40,000 nt of DNA from Chrysomallon squamiferum (taxonomy: Eukaryota > Mollusca > Gastropoda > Neomphalida > Peltospiridae), in NCBI GenBank assembly GCA_012295275.1, contig CM022665.1:23152502-23192501 (forward strand), in the 5' to 3' direction. A program made the position numbers and the translations under genes. Below are positions 1-10,497 of this stretch, piece after piece. The notes beneath the pieces were generated by a model, which was not told where the DNA came from, did not search any database, and saw nothing but the letters and a program-made list of their open reading frames with translations. The first letter of the stretch is position 1, and every line of letters begins with the position of its first letter.

Positions 1-680
1 AGCAGCTTGTGAATTTTTAACACCTTTGAACGTTTACAATATTTTATTGCAGGTGATGCTTTCCTCTTTGTTGACACAGACATATGTGTGGGGACATCAC
101 AGTTAATTTTTCTGTCTATAAAAACCTGTCATGTGATATTCGAATAATGCAATCTTTTAAAAATAATAATAAAATAAGCCAGGATTGGATCTTGCAGTAT
201 TGGCTTTAGACAATACATAGAAGCAATTTACTAAAATTGGTCCGACCTTTCACAAGTTAAGAGGCTGTTTGCCTCTCGACTTTTGAAAATCAAGATTCGC
301 TAAACAACATATCTTTATATCGACTGACAAGTATATTCATAGGAGTCCACGTTCATCCAATATCCAAGGTACCCCCCGTCGACATGCGCTGTGCACGCAC
401 CCACCTATCCCACCCATTTGTGCGCTCGAGTGCACAGAAACAAGAAGAAACTGTCAGTGACATTTGAATGGAGGGAAAGCCCACCTTAAGGAACATATGT
501 CTCGGCATTGTCGCAAGTCTTCGCCCCCATATTGTCGCCATCGCTCGACACACTGTTTATATTGTTTCGTCAATTTTCGCCAATTTTCTTTCATCTCGCT
601 TTAAAACGTGCAGAAATATTCAGTCAGCAATACGTGCATACTTTGAAGAACCTTTCCTTCTTTTTAATTTTTAATTTTTA
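1..680. other. Unique non-coding stretch, GC-richer at 360-560
   Basis: No gene is recognised. Positions 360-560 are visibly richer in G and C than the surroundings and contain several CpGs. An 18 bp near-palindrome at 419-436 is centred on CTCGAG and flanked by GTGCAC-like steps. Short overlapping open frames occur on both strands here (66 and 68 codons) without any recognisable domain. It could be a regulatory element or the edge of an old repeat; the sequence alone does not decide. Confidence 0.5.
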
Positions 681-728
<48 letters not shown>

Positions 729-744
729 GTTATTGTTATTATTA
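681..744. repeat. (ATT)n microsatellite
   Basis: Perfect ATT triplets run from 681 to 728, followed by an interrupted ATT/GTT tail. It follows a short run of TTTTTAA units. Confidence 0.95.
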
Positions 745-1002
745 GATTTCTTTTTGATTTTTTTTGATAAAATTTACAGTTTCTTTTCTTTTCTTTTTAT
801 TTTTTTTCTTTTTTATTTTTTTTATTTTTAACCTCTTTCTCTTACAAGCCATACACTGGCGAAAATCGGCGCGTCAAGACAAATATTTTTGTAGAAACAA
901 AACCCGTAAGCTAAGATAAGGGTTAGAAGTTAAGCACCTGCCTGTTGGTAATTTATATGTTGCAATTTGTTGTTTGTCTTTATTTGTGGCTTTTATTCCT
1001 AG
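745..1002. other. T-rich stretch leading to a strong 3' splice-like signal
   Basis: Positions 745-840 are almost entirely T with scattered C and A. Positions 841-1000 are unique. The segment ends in a pyrimidine-rich tract and CCTAG at 998-1002, matching a metazoan splice acceptor for the candidate exon that follows. A weak resemblance to the dispersed repeat at 25505 (ACACTGGCG near 853 and GATAAGGG at 915-922, same order, different spacing) was noted but not relied on. Confidence 0.4.
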
Positions 1003-1052
1003 GATACGTAACTTTTCCTTGGAATGCTTATTTACACTGTTCAACGCAGCAG
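1003..1052 (+). other. Candidate 50 nt exon
   Basis: A pyrimidine-rich tract ending TTTTATTCCTAG lies directly upstream, and GCAGCAG followed by GTAAGTTTG lies directly downstream, so both splice sites are close to consensus. Two of three forward frames are open: one reads IRNFSLECLFTLFNAA and the other YVTFPWNAYLHCSTQQ. The length is not a multiple of three. No domain is recognised and nothing nearby confirms a gene, so this may be a pseudo-exon or a non-coding exon. Confidence 0.25.
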
Positions 1053-1058
1053 GTAAGT

Positions 1059-1552
1059 TTGTCGTCTGGATAGCCAGTATAATATTCTTTTTTAATTAAC
1101 GTAAACGTATGCAAATATTTATACAAGTTCAACTTCTTCGTTAATAACTGCTCACACGTCGAAATGTTTGTACAGATGGAAGAAATAAATGTATAAAATA
1201 CATGTAAAAATATTTTGTAGGGTTGTGATAATAAGGAAAAATAAATATAGTTTTAAATATGCATTTGTTTTTGAATCAGTTAAATGTTATGTAAATTTGC
1301 ACATACTTAACAATTATTTCGGGAATAATTAATTAAAGATTGATTAGTAATTATAAAAAAAAAATGTCAGTTATAATGACGTTGTAAAAATAATGTATTA
1401 ATGTTTAGTATAATTATAATATAATATTAATAATAGCAAATTTAATAAATGTAAAATGTATATATATATTTTTTAATGAAAAAAACTATGGAGTAAAATG
1501 TTTAAACAATATATATAACTAACATTTCTAGAATATATTTTATTTCATTATG

Positions 1553-1554
<2 letters not shown>
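1059..1554. other. AT-rich low-information sequence
   Basis: Mostly A and T with short poly-A and TA runs. No gene, RNA or mobile element is visible. Confidence 0.6.
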
Positions 1555-1599
<45 letters not shown>

Positions 1600-1634
1600 C
1601 AACAACAACAAAAACAACGACAACAGTAATAATA
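1555..1634. repeat. Compound (TAA)n(AAC)n microsatellite
   Basis: TAA triplets run from 1555 to 1596, then AAC triplets to about 1611, then a decayed tail of AAC, GAC and AGT triplets. Confidence 0.95.
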
Positions 1635-1830
1635 CAGCAAATTATTTGAAAATTATTTTATTCTAATTAAATTATAACTGTTCCATAAAAGAAAACACAT
1701 ATTTTACTATTTAAAAAGTTCATATTGCAAGTAATTAATATATTATAATATTTTATTATTTTAGTCCAGATTTCATATTATAATTACAAAAGATTTACGC
1801 ACAATTTGACCAAATTAAAATTAAAATTAA

Positions 1831-1897
1831 TAACAATAATAATAATAATAATAATTTTGTTCTCTTTTCTAATTTATTATTATTATTATTATTATTT
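1831..1897. repeat. (AAT)n / (ATT)n inverted pair
   Basis: AAT triplets at about 1834-1854 are followed after a spacer of roughly 18 nt by ATT triplets at 1873-1895. The two arms are complementary and would form a tight hairpin. Confidence 0.85.
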
Positions 1898-2028
1898 ATT
1901 TATTAACTTTTTTTTTTATTAAATTTGTTTGCATACAGAATCGAAGTGTGAAAACGTAAAACAAACAACAAAGCAAAATAAAATTATAATGAACCCAAAT
2001 GAAAATAAAATTGCAATAGAATAATATT

Positions 2029-2030
<2 letters not shown>

Positions 2031-2092
<62 letters not shown>

Positions 2093-2109
2093 TAAAATAA
2101 TAATAATAG
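2031..2109. repeat. (TAA)n microsatellite
   Basis: Twenty perfect TAA triplets at 2031-2090, then AAATAAAATAATAATAAT. Open frames reading poly-Leu and poly-Ile on the minus strand are artefacts of this array. Confidence 0.95.
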
Positions 2110-2238
2110 GAAAACAACAATACGCAAGCGAATAAAGAAATCAGAAAATAAAGTTAGCATTATTAACATATATTTTAAATTAATATTATCAAAATAAAAT
2201 ATGAATATTAAAAAAATAAATATATAAATAAATGAATC

Positions 2239-2451
2239 AGTAAGTAAGTAAGTAAGTAAATAAATAAATAAATAATATTTAATTATAGCATTAAAAAGAA
2301 ATTATGAAAATAAATTCTTATTTATTTATTTATTTATTTATTATATTTTATTTCATTTCATTTTATTTTATTTTTACTTTATTTTTATTTTTATTCGATT
2401 TTATCTCTTTATGTTTATTTATTTATTTACTTATTTATTTATTTAATTAAC

Positions 2452-2506
<55 letters not shown>

Positions 2507-2510
2507 TAAC
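2239..2510. repeat. Tetranucleotide arrays (TAAG)n, (TAAA)n and (TTTA)n
   Basis: TAAG units at 2239-2258 pass into TAAA units at 2259-2274. TTTA units follow at 2318-2343, then imperfect TTTA from 2414 and a long pure TTTA run at 2452-2507. TAAA and TTTA are complementary, so 2259-2274 could pair with the later arrays. Confidence 0.9.
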
Positions 2511-2750
2511 TCACACTGCACTTCGACAAGTCACTTAGAAAACTTAGAAAAATATAAAACAATTTTTAATTTAAAACGATGGATTTATTATAGTCCTAAA
2601 AAATATAAATAAATGAAATGTATTTTATTTTAGAACTATTAATTAGCATGGTCCAGTGTTCTTTAGATTTATTTTGGAATGATAAAATCAAATTATTTTT
2701 TATTTTTTATTTTTATTTTTATTTTTTTATCTTATAGAAAATTATATTTC
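2511..2750. other. AT-rich spacer
   Basis: No feature is seen beyond A/T-rich runs of TTTTA type near 2690-2735. Confidence 0.5.
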
Positions 2751-2776
2751 TAATAATAATAATAATAATGATGATG

Positions 2777-2830
<54 letters not shown>

Positions 2831-2941
2831 GTAATAATAATAGTAGTAGTAATAATAATAATAGTAATAATAGTAATAATAATAATAGTAATAACAATAA
2901 TAATAATAATAGTAATAATAACAATAATAATAATAATAACA
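2751..2941. repeat. Interrupted (AAT)n compound microsatellite, 191 bp
   Basis: AAT triplets with interspersed GAT, AGT and AAC variants fill 2751-2941. All variants keep the three-base period, which is why long poly-Leu, poly-Tyr and poly-Ile frames appear on both strands. Point substitutions within an old array explain the pattern. Confidence 0.95.
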
Positions 2942-4538
2942 GCAAAAACAACATAAACAAAAACAATGTCTTTCTTTCAATGGTTTCATTTTCTATCTTT
3001 TTTTTTTTTTTAATCTCTCTTTCTGTGCATACAAACACACAGACACACAAACATATGCGTGCAGACAGACAAAGGTATATGTACTTTCAGTTCTAGCTAC
3101 CCAGATGTGGTATAAATAATACAGCATACTAATGTTGTTGAGATACCAAACAAATATAATTTTTCTTTAATATTCATCACAGTTTGTGTTGTTGTGAGCC
3201 ATCTGAAAACACAAACGTTAATTGATATTATTACATTTTCTTCATCCGTGTCTGAGTTTGTTTATCAGACACGTCTATGTTGATTACATTAAGTACGGAC
3301 GGACTAGGCACCGAATGATTTATTATTTAAAAATTCCATACAGTTCGGCCAAAGATGATCAGATTTCCACTGCCGCTTTAACATGAAAGGTCAAGCGATT
3401 CCAGCGCAATCCACTTGAAGCAGAACCGAAGAGCCCATCAGATGAGGTTTGGTCAAACTCTCTTAATGGATCATAGTCGAAATGAAATTATCCATCGGCT
3501 CTGAGCAATGTCTGCGAAGATAAATCAGCGTCTTTTGCAATATCCATCATTTTTATAACCATATCTTTCCCCAATCTCTCTAAATATTATTTGCAATAGT
3601 CGGTAATTTTCTTTGCGCGGTTCCGGAATCCGCGATTAGATGGCCGGACCCGAGGCGATTCAGTTTTCGCCGAGACAATTTATTACAAGCCGCTACTTGA
3701 ATCAGAAGTGGGAAAATTCGGCCATCTTCTCTTCACCCCTCGAATTAAGATGGAAAATTTCTTCATTTTGTCCGATAAATATTTCCAATTATTGACCAAA
3801 TCTTACATGCAGCTTTTATTATTGTTAATAACGGTATATACTGGTTTCAGAATTGAACATTTTTAACAATGAATGTTTTAGTTAGGAGACGATTCCAGTC
3901 AAGAGATGAATTTTAATACCGCGATATGTGCGGTTTCTGCCCGTGGGCTAGAAAAAACTTCAGCAAATATTTTCGGTGTTTGATAATCATCTAAATTCAA
4001 ATAGTTAACGCTGCAATTTGCCACAATTCGTTTTGCCCTGCGGATCGGTTTGCTTGTAATAAAGTCCCCCTCATTGAGTCGTTTTCCAGAGCTGAACCTA
4101 TCCTCTTCAGAGAAATTGCCATTAACTGCTTCTTGGCGCCAAGATGTGGTGAATATATTTTGATGAATTAATAAAACTTCTGCATGCCTAGAATGTGTGC
4201 TAACGTTCAAAAAGACAGAACCATGTTGATATTAAACTATGCATGTGTTTATTTTTTATGTATATATTTTTTTCTGTTACTGTGTAATTTGACGTCTATC
4301 GTTTATATGAAAACATTGATGTTGCTATTTAGTGTAACCTTTACTTCATGTGTCAAAAACATGAAATAGTGGATGCGGGGATAAATATTTATTCATTTAA
4401 TGATCATAAACCTTCTCTTTTTTACATCAGTGATATAAAACAAGAAATTACATTCACAATTTCTGTTTATTTCTCCCTTTTAGGATAATTATTACATGTT
4501 CCTTCTTCCTATCAATAACCAGATATTAATTTATTCAA
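2942..4538. other. Unique non-coding region
   Basis: Positions 3290-3760 and 3890-4200 are richer in G, C and CpG than the surroundings and have no simple repeat. A 103-codon minus-strand open frame (3899-4210) has mixed amino acid composition but no recognised domain. A 14 bp perfect palindrome with a GGCGCC core sits at 4131-4144, resembling E2F-type sites (TTGGCGCC). ACCGC/GCGGT arms at 3918-3934 form a small hairpin. This is a candidate conserved non-coding element. Confidence 0.4.
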
Positions 4539-4570
4539 ATATATATATATATATATATTTTTTTTTTTTT
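4539..4570. repeat. (AT)n followed by T13
   Basis: AT dinucleotides at 4539-4557 run directly into a T tract ending at 4570. Confidence 0.9.
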
Positions 4571-5416
4571 ATTAATTCGTTTGCTTATTCTTTTATTTAA
4601 CAAATTAATTAGTCACTGGCGAATCAGCTGGTTGTCCACTCCATTAAAGTAAAATGTCACTGGACAACTGGTAGGATTTTAGACTTGTTTAAATAACTGC
4701 GTCAAAACCATCACCGTTTTTCACATCCATAACAAAAACATGAATTTTTACATAACTATACCTGAAGACATGTAGCATTTTTTATTCCTTATTCGTCTAT
4801 TTTTCATTTTAGCATTGTTTTTTCTTGTTTTTACATCCCTTTAAAGACATTAACACATTTTTACAAGCATTTTATGCTGTACTATATCGTGGGAACAATT
4901 TGGAGCAGACATATATAATAAAATATTTCAAAAATTGTTATAACCCTACCATATGTCTCAGGTTATAGTACATTAACTCTCAACAGTGAATTTTTTTTCT
5001 TTTTCTTTAGTTTCGTGACTACCTTTGCATTAAAAAAAAAAAAAAAAAAAAAAAAGAATTAAATAAAAAAAAAGCCATCTGTTGTATTTGCGCAGCATGA
5101 AGTATACAGTTCAGACTATTGTTTTTGCAATGTTAAATCGCATCTTTAGTTCAACAGGTATTATAACAAATCTATAATAGAACAACACATGTCGATGATC
5201 AAATTTCGCTAATCGATTAAACAAAAGAATTCTGCGATTATAATATTATTTAGAACTGCAATTCTGCTAGAAGGTGCATTGGAGTAGAGATGCATTTTTC
5301 AATGCACGCATGGTAATTTATGGTTAGAAAGGGGATTCTGAATGCACGTATGAATTTTTAACTATAATATTTCAGAAATGTTTTGTTTTTGTGCTAACAG
5401 TAATTAGATATACTCT
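4571..5416. other. AT-rich unique sequence with A24
   Basis: No gene is seen. A homopolymer of 24 A occupies 5032-5055. GTTGTCCA at 4631-4638 and TGGACAAC at 4661-4668 form an 8 bp stem with a 22 nt loop. An acceptor-like pyrimidine tract ending TTTTAG at about 4483 has no matching donor. Confidence 0.5.
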
Positions 5417-5790
5417 GTGATAATAACAGTATTAATTTATATTTGTAATACTTTTGTTTATATATTTTATGACAACTGCCGCTGTTACTGCTGTTACCAT
5501 AGCTTTTACTCTACAACTAACACTGCTAGGCCTCCTGCTGTCTCTGCCACTTTGTTTTGCTGCTACGTCAGTATTATCATTCTGGAACTACTACAACCAC
5601 CACTACAACTACAATTACTACAACTAATCCTAATCACGTTCATGCTGCCACCAATACCACAACCACCACTGCGGCTGTTGCTGCTACTACTAGTACTAGT
5701 ACTCCTACGACAACAACAACAACTACTACTACTATAATACTTCTCTTACTACTACTTGTACTATCTGCATATATTATATGAATTTTAGAA
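5417..5790. repeat. Decayed ACN/CTN triplet array
   Basis: From about 5470 to 5770 the sequence is a degenerate three-base pattern: ACT, ACC, ACA, ACG, GCT and CTG triplets with TGCTGCTACT-like blocks. Two overlapping frames read poly-Thr (5557-5781) and poly-Leu (5417-5737). There is no domain, signal or codon pattern beyond the repeat, so this is called an old compound microsatellite and not a gene. Confidence 0.7.
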
Positions 5791-5869
5791 AACGACATTT
5801 ATTTCTGAAACTTAAAAATTCTAAAATAATTTACTGCGTTGAATTCTGCTTAAAACATTTTTTATAAAA

Positions 5870-6262
<393 letters not shown>

Positions 6263-6559
6263 GATCGATGTATGTAACATCAGCGTGTGAGCACGTATTG
6301 AACAGACAGGTAAAGGCGAAGGCAGAATCCGCAAGGGAGACAGATATCCGTTTTAAAGGTCGATAATAACATTAATAAGTAAGCAGTCTATCATTCCATA
6401 GCGACAAGAAAGAAGCGGGCCGAACACTGATACCAGCAAACTGTGAACCGGATTCTGTCCGGGCCAAACAGTCATCAATGTTTAATGTAGGTGTAATGAG
6501 ATATAAAGCAAGAAAAAGAAACATACCAGGAGTCAGAAGTCTTCGTTTTTAATTTGCTC
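6263..6559. other. Unique GC-richer island
   Basis: No gene is recognised. CCGGA at 6448-6452 and TCCGG at 6458-6462 form a short hairpin. GGGCC(G/A)AACA occurs twice, near 6418 and 6461. Confidence 0.4.
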
Positions 6560-6820
6560 TTATTTATTTATTTATTTATTTATTTACTGCTATGGCTAAA
6601 GCGACTACGTCTTTTTCGACTTCTTAAAGTACTGAAGTACAGCTGAATTATTGTTATCAATATTGTTGTTGTTTTCTTTATTTTTGTTTTCTTTTCTTAA
6701 ATTTTCTAATTTTTTTATAGTCTTTTAATTAATTAATTTATTTATTTATTTATCTGTTCTTTTTTATTTTATTTTTATTTTCTTAAATTTTCCATTTTTT
6801 ATAGTCTTTTAATTAATTTA

Positions 6821-6853
<33 letters not shown>

Positions 6854-6885
6854 TTTTATTTTCTATTTTTTTATAGTCATTTAAT

Positions 6886-6924
<39 letters not shown>

Positions 6925-6931
6925 TTTTTTT
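6560..6931. repeat. TTTA arrays and a three-copy AT-rich minisatellite
   Basis: TTTA units run at 6560-6586 and 6883-6926. Between them, a unit built as TTTTCTTAAATTTTC, a T run, TATAGTC, TTTTAATTAATT and TTTA repeats occurs at 6692 and 6778 (86 bp apart). A third, more diverged copy is seen by its TATAGTCATTTAATT block at 6872. TAGTC anchors lie at 6718, 6802 and 6874. Differences in internal T and TTTA run length explain the unequal periods. Confidence 0.75.
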
Positions 6932-7169
6932 GGCCAGAAACGCTAAACGTTGAAATAGTGACGAGAAGACAGTATGCTGAATGTTTTTGTTTTATTTTCC
7001 TTTTTTATTTTTTGTAATAGAGAGCAGCCAAGCGAAAAAAAAAATATGCTAAGAGTTATTTCCTGTTTACGAGAATTCTTCTTTCTAAAGAAAAACCAAA
7101 ATTTTTAATATAATCTTCATGTGGTTATGATTTTGTTACACAACATAGTTGAAATCATATACTGTAAAG

Positions 7170-7234
7170 TCTTCTTCTTCTTCTTATTATTATTATCTTC
7201 ATCATCATCATCACAGTCGTTGTTGTTGTTGTCG
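7170..7234. repeat. Compound CTT-ATT-ATC-GTT triplet microsatellite
   Basis: CTT triplets from 7171, then ATT, then ATC, then GTT triplets to about 7234, all in three-base register. Confidence 0.9.
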
Positions 7235-7349
7235 TGTTTTTAAAATAAATATAACAGCTTTTCTTTCTGGTCTGTTCACATGATAAAGAAAACATGATAC
7301 TGAAGTAGTTTTCTTAAACATTCCGGTTAAACAGTTTCATTTCGCGAAC

Positions 7350-7379
7350 TATTTATCTATCAGTCTGTCTGTCTATCTG

Positions 7380-7438
<59 letters not shown>

Positions 7439-7467
7439 GTCTACCTGTCTACCTGTCTTTCTATCTG

Positions 7468-7499
<32 letters not shown>

Positions 7500-7800
7500 C
7501 CTGTCTATCTATTTATTTATTTATCTATCTATCTTTTATCTATTGACTTTTCATTTATTTATTTTCTTATTTATTTATTTATTTATCCATCTCTTTATTT
7601 ATTTACATACTAAATTATTCACTTATTCATTTATTTTTATCTATCTACCTATCTATCTATCTAGTTACCTACCTACCTACCTACCTACCTACCTACCTAC
7701 CTACCTATCTATCTATATATCTATTTATCTGTCTATCGACTTACTTAATTATTCACTTTTTCATTTATTCGTTTGTTTACTTACTTACTTATTTACTGAT
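7350..7800. repeat. Tetranucleotide mosaic, about 450 bp
   Basis: Blocks of CTAT/CTGT (7361-7536, densest at 7377-7438 and 7461-7499), TTTA (7553-7625), CTAT (7639-7663), CTAC (7667-7706), CTAT/TTTA (7707-7737) and TTAC (7741-7795) follow each other. Each block differs from the next by one base of the unit. The 99-codon Tyr/Leu/Ser/Ile-rich frame at 7543-7842 is its shadow. Confidence 0.9.
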
Positions 7801-8271
7801 CAAATGCGTTTATTAGCTCATTACTGTCGTGCACCGAATTAATTGTAAACAGAGGAAAAGCGAGTTAAAAACAACTTTTTACCATCTGGTTTTCACTCGA
7901 ACTGCAAGCCTGCTGATGAAATGCGGTGAAGCAGCTTTGATGGCTGTACACCATTCTGTAAACATTTCAGTAAGTAATTGGGCAACATTTAAATGACATG
8001 ACAAAATACGCGGATATGCCACGACTCGGCGATCCTGTGTCAATCAAGCCGCAATTGCAAATTTTTACTTGCTCAGCTGTTATTACGGACAACTAGTTTT
8101 AGACATGCTGTTTGCAATGAAAACATCAACACTCCCCGGGCACGCAGAACGTAATACTCTAAATAAGCTTTCACTCATTTTCCACAAATGATACCTTAAG
8201 AAAAATAAAACTGTGGCGACAGAATTCTTTATGAAGCGGAAATGTTGGCTTATTTCTGGTGTTGGTTTTTA
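7801..8271. other. Unique region, candidate conserved non-coding element
   Basis: Positions 7850-8200 have balanced composition, several CpGs and no simple repeat, unlike both flanks. No open frame of note and no recognisable gene. The contrast with the surrounding microsatellites suggests selective constraint, but that is inference only. Confidence 0.35.
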
Positions 8272-8299
8272 TTTTTTTTTTTTTTTTTTTTTTTTTTTT
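8272..8299. repeat. T28 homopolymer
   Basis: Twenty-eight T residues followed by GCAG and then GACCC. It mimics a splice acceptor; the downstream frame starting at 8304 reads DPKLRHLSRAGYIY before a stop. Probably coincidental. Confidence 0.9.
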
Positions 8300-8403
8300 G
8301 CAGGACCCTAAATTGAGGCACCTGTCTAGAGCGGGATATATATACTGATAGCCTTAACATTAACTGCTAATCTGGCTAATTGTTTTCATAATAATGATTA
8401 CTG

Positions 8404-8413
<10 letters not shown>

Positions 8414-8451
<38 letters not shown>

Positions 8452-8512
8452 TCGCTTTTTTTCCGTATAAAGAAAAAGAAAAAGAAAAAAAAAAGAAAGA
8501 AAGAAAGAAAAT
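8414..8512. repeat. T37 facing an A/G-rich tract
   Basis: T37 at 8414-8450 is followed by a short spacer and an A/G-rich run of AAAG and AAAAAG units at 8469-8512, so the two can fold together. Confidence 0.85.
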
Positions 8513-8617
8513 TAAACTGAGAAACGTAATAAAATTACATAAACAAATTTATATCCCCGCCTTATTAATGTATGCATTTTCACAATATTTTACAATTTTT
8601 AAATAAGAAATAGCAAC

Positions 8618-9424
<807 letters not shown>

Positions 9425-9446
9425 ATATATATATATATATATATAT
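9425..9446. repeat. (AT)11
   Basis: Pure AT dinucleotides. Confidence 0.9.
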
Positions 9447-10189
9447 GCATTATAAAACTGACACTGTTTAATGCAATAAACTAAATACAGCTCAAATTTC
9501 TTTAATAGTGCAAATCCAACAATTCTCTGAAATAAGAATAAATATTTGGAAAGAGTGTTTCAGCATCCAGCTATCATATATTTTCACATATGTACACAAA
9601 TATACTTGGTGTAACTTTAGCAAAAAAAAAGCATGGCATCCAGATATACGGCAATGCAAGTGTTAGTGTTTGATATCATTATAAATATACGTCTGAGAAC
9701 AATTCCCAAGAAATGAGCCCAGTAGCAAGAAAATCTGACACAGGAAGTTTCTAATCACAAGGAAGCGTTACAAATCTTTTCAAATAACTTCAGATGCTTT
9801 GAGATTTTCTCGGCCAGCCTTAAAGAGCTGCTATGAAAACTATTATGTCTGACACGAGTTCTTGTCTCTTTGATTTGATGATTCGGTTCATCTTCCGCCA
9901 ATGTTGATACTGTTTAATGCAATATGTTTTGTCAACATCTCCAGTTAAAACGCCGGCTGCTACAGCGAGGTCTTTAATAACACGCAGCATTCACGGCGAC
10001 TGCAAGAAGCCCCGAAGCACTGATAGAGAAGACGTACAAGTAGGGAGGAGTTCAGAGCTGAAATTAATATTTGAATTATATTCAGTTTGTAGATGGAGCA
10101 AAAATATTTACCAACCGCACTCAAAGAAGAGAGAAGCAGCACAAATACTCGGTTTTTTGTTTATTTTTTATTTATTTAATTTATTTGAT
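9447..10189. other. Unique non-coding region
   Basis: Mixed-composition sequence with no simple repeats, somewhat GC-richer at 9780-10060. Overlapping open frames of 96 (+) and 60 (-) codons have no recognisable domain. Confidence 0.4.
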
Positions 10190-10497
10190 TGTTTTCAATC
10201 GAGCTGAACGATTTCATGTATATGAACCCGTCTCAATGTAGTCACTTTTGTTTCTCTCTCTTGTCTGTTCCATATGATTGAATACACACACACACATACA
10301 CACGCACACACGCACACACACGGAACAGAAAAGAGAGAGAAACAAAAGTGTCTACGTCCTACTTTATAACGACAGATCAACAACTGTTCTAAACAGCTTG
10401 TAGAAGATCTTTGACGCAATGGCTTTTCAGTGACTGTGCGAAAGACGCAGTTTCTTTGAGACGGGTACATAACTATCATGAAGAGCACTTGAAAACA
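10190..10497. repeat. Foldback (inverted-repeat) element with CA-rich apex
   Basis: The inner arms 10236-10271 and 10322-10357 are complementary over 36 bp with three mismatches. They flank a loop containing an interrupted (CA)n tract (10283-10321). The pairing continues outward: 10211-10236 pairs with 10456-10483 (11 exact pairs at ACCCGTCTCAA, plus TTCATG and TATG), and TGTTTTCAA at 10190-10198 pairs with TTGAAAACA at 10489-10497. The right arm carries 98 unpaired bases (10358-10455). No transposase is present and no clear target duplication was found. It could be a miniature inverted-repeat transposon or a local inverted duplication. Confidence 0.8.

Noticed and set aside
2742-3050. 102-codon minus-strand frame, mostly leucine
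   Set aside because: It is the translation of the AAT microsatellite; the other frames give poly-Tyr and poly-Ile. No non-repeat domain.
3111-3118. TATAAATA box-like word
   Set aside because: Such words are frequent in AT-rich DNA, and no gene start follows.
3899-4210. 103-codon minus frame of mixed composition
   Set aside because: No family recognised and no upstream splice or promoter context. A frame of this length is possible by chance in a GC-richer block.
8300-8348. T28-GCAG acceptor with a short open frame (DPKLRHLSRAGYIY)
   Set aside because: A homopolymer T tract followed by CAG is easily fortuitous, and the frame stops at once without a nearby polyadenylation context.
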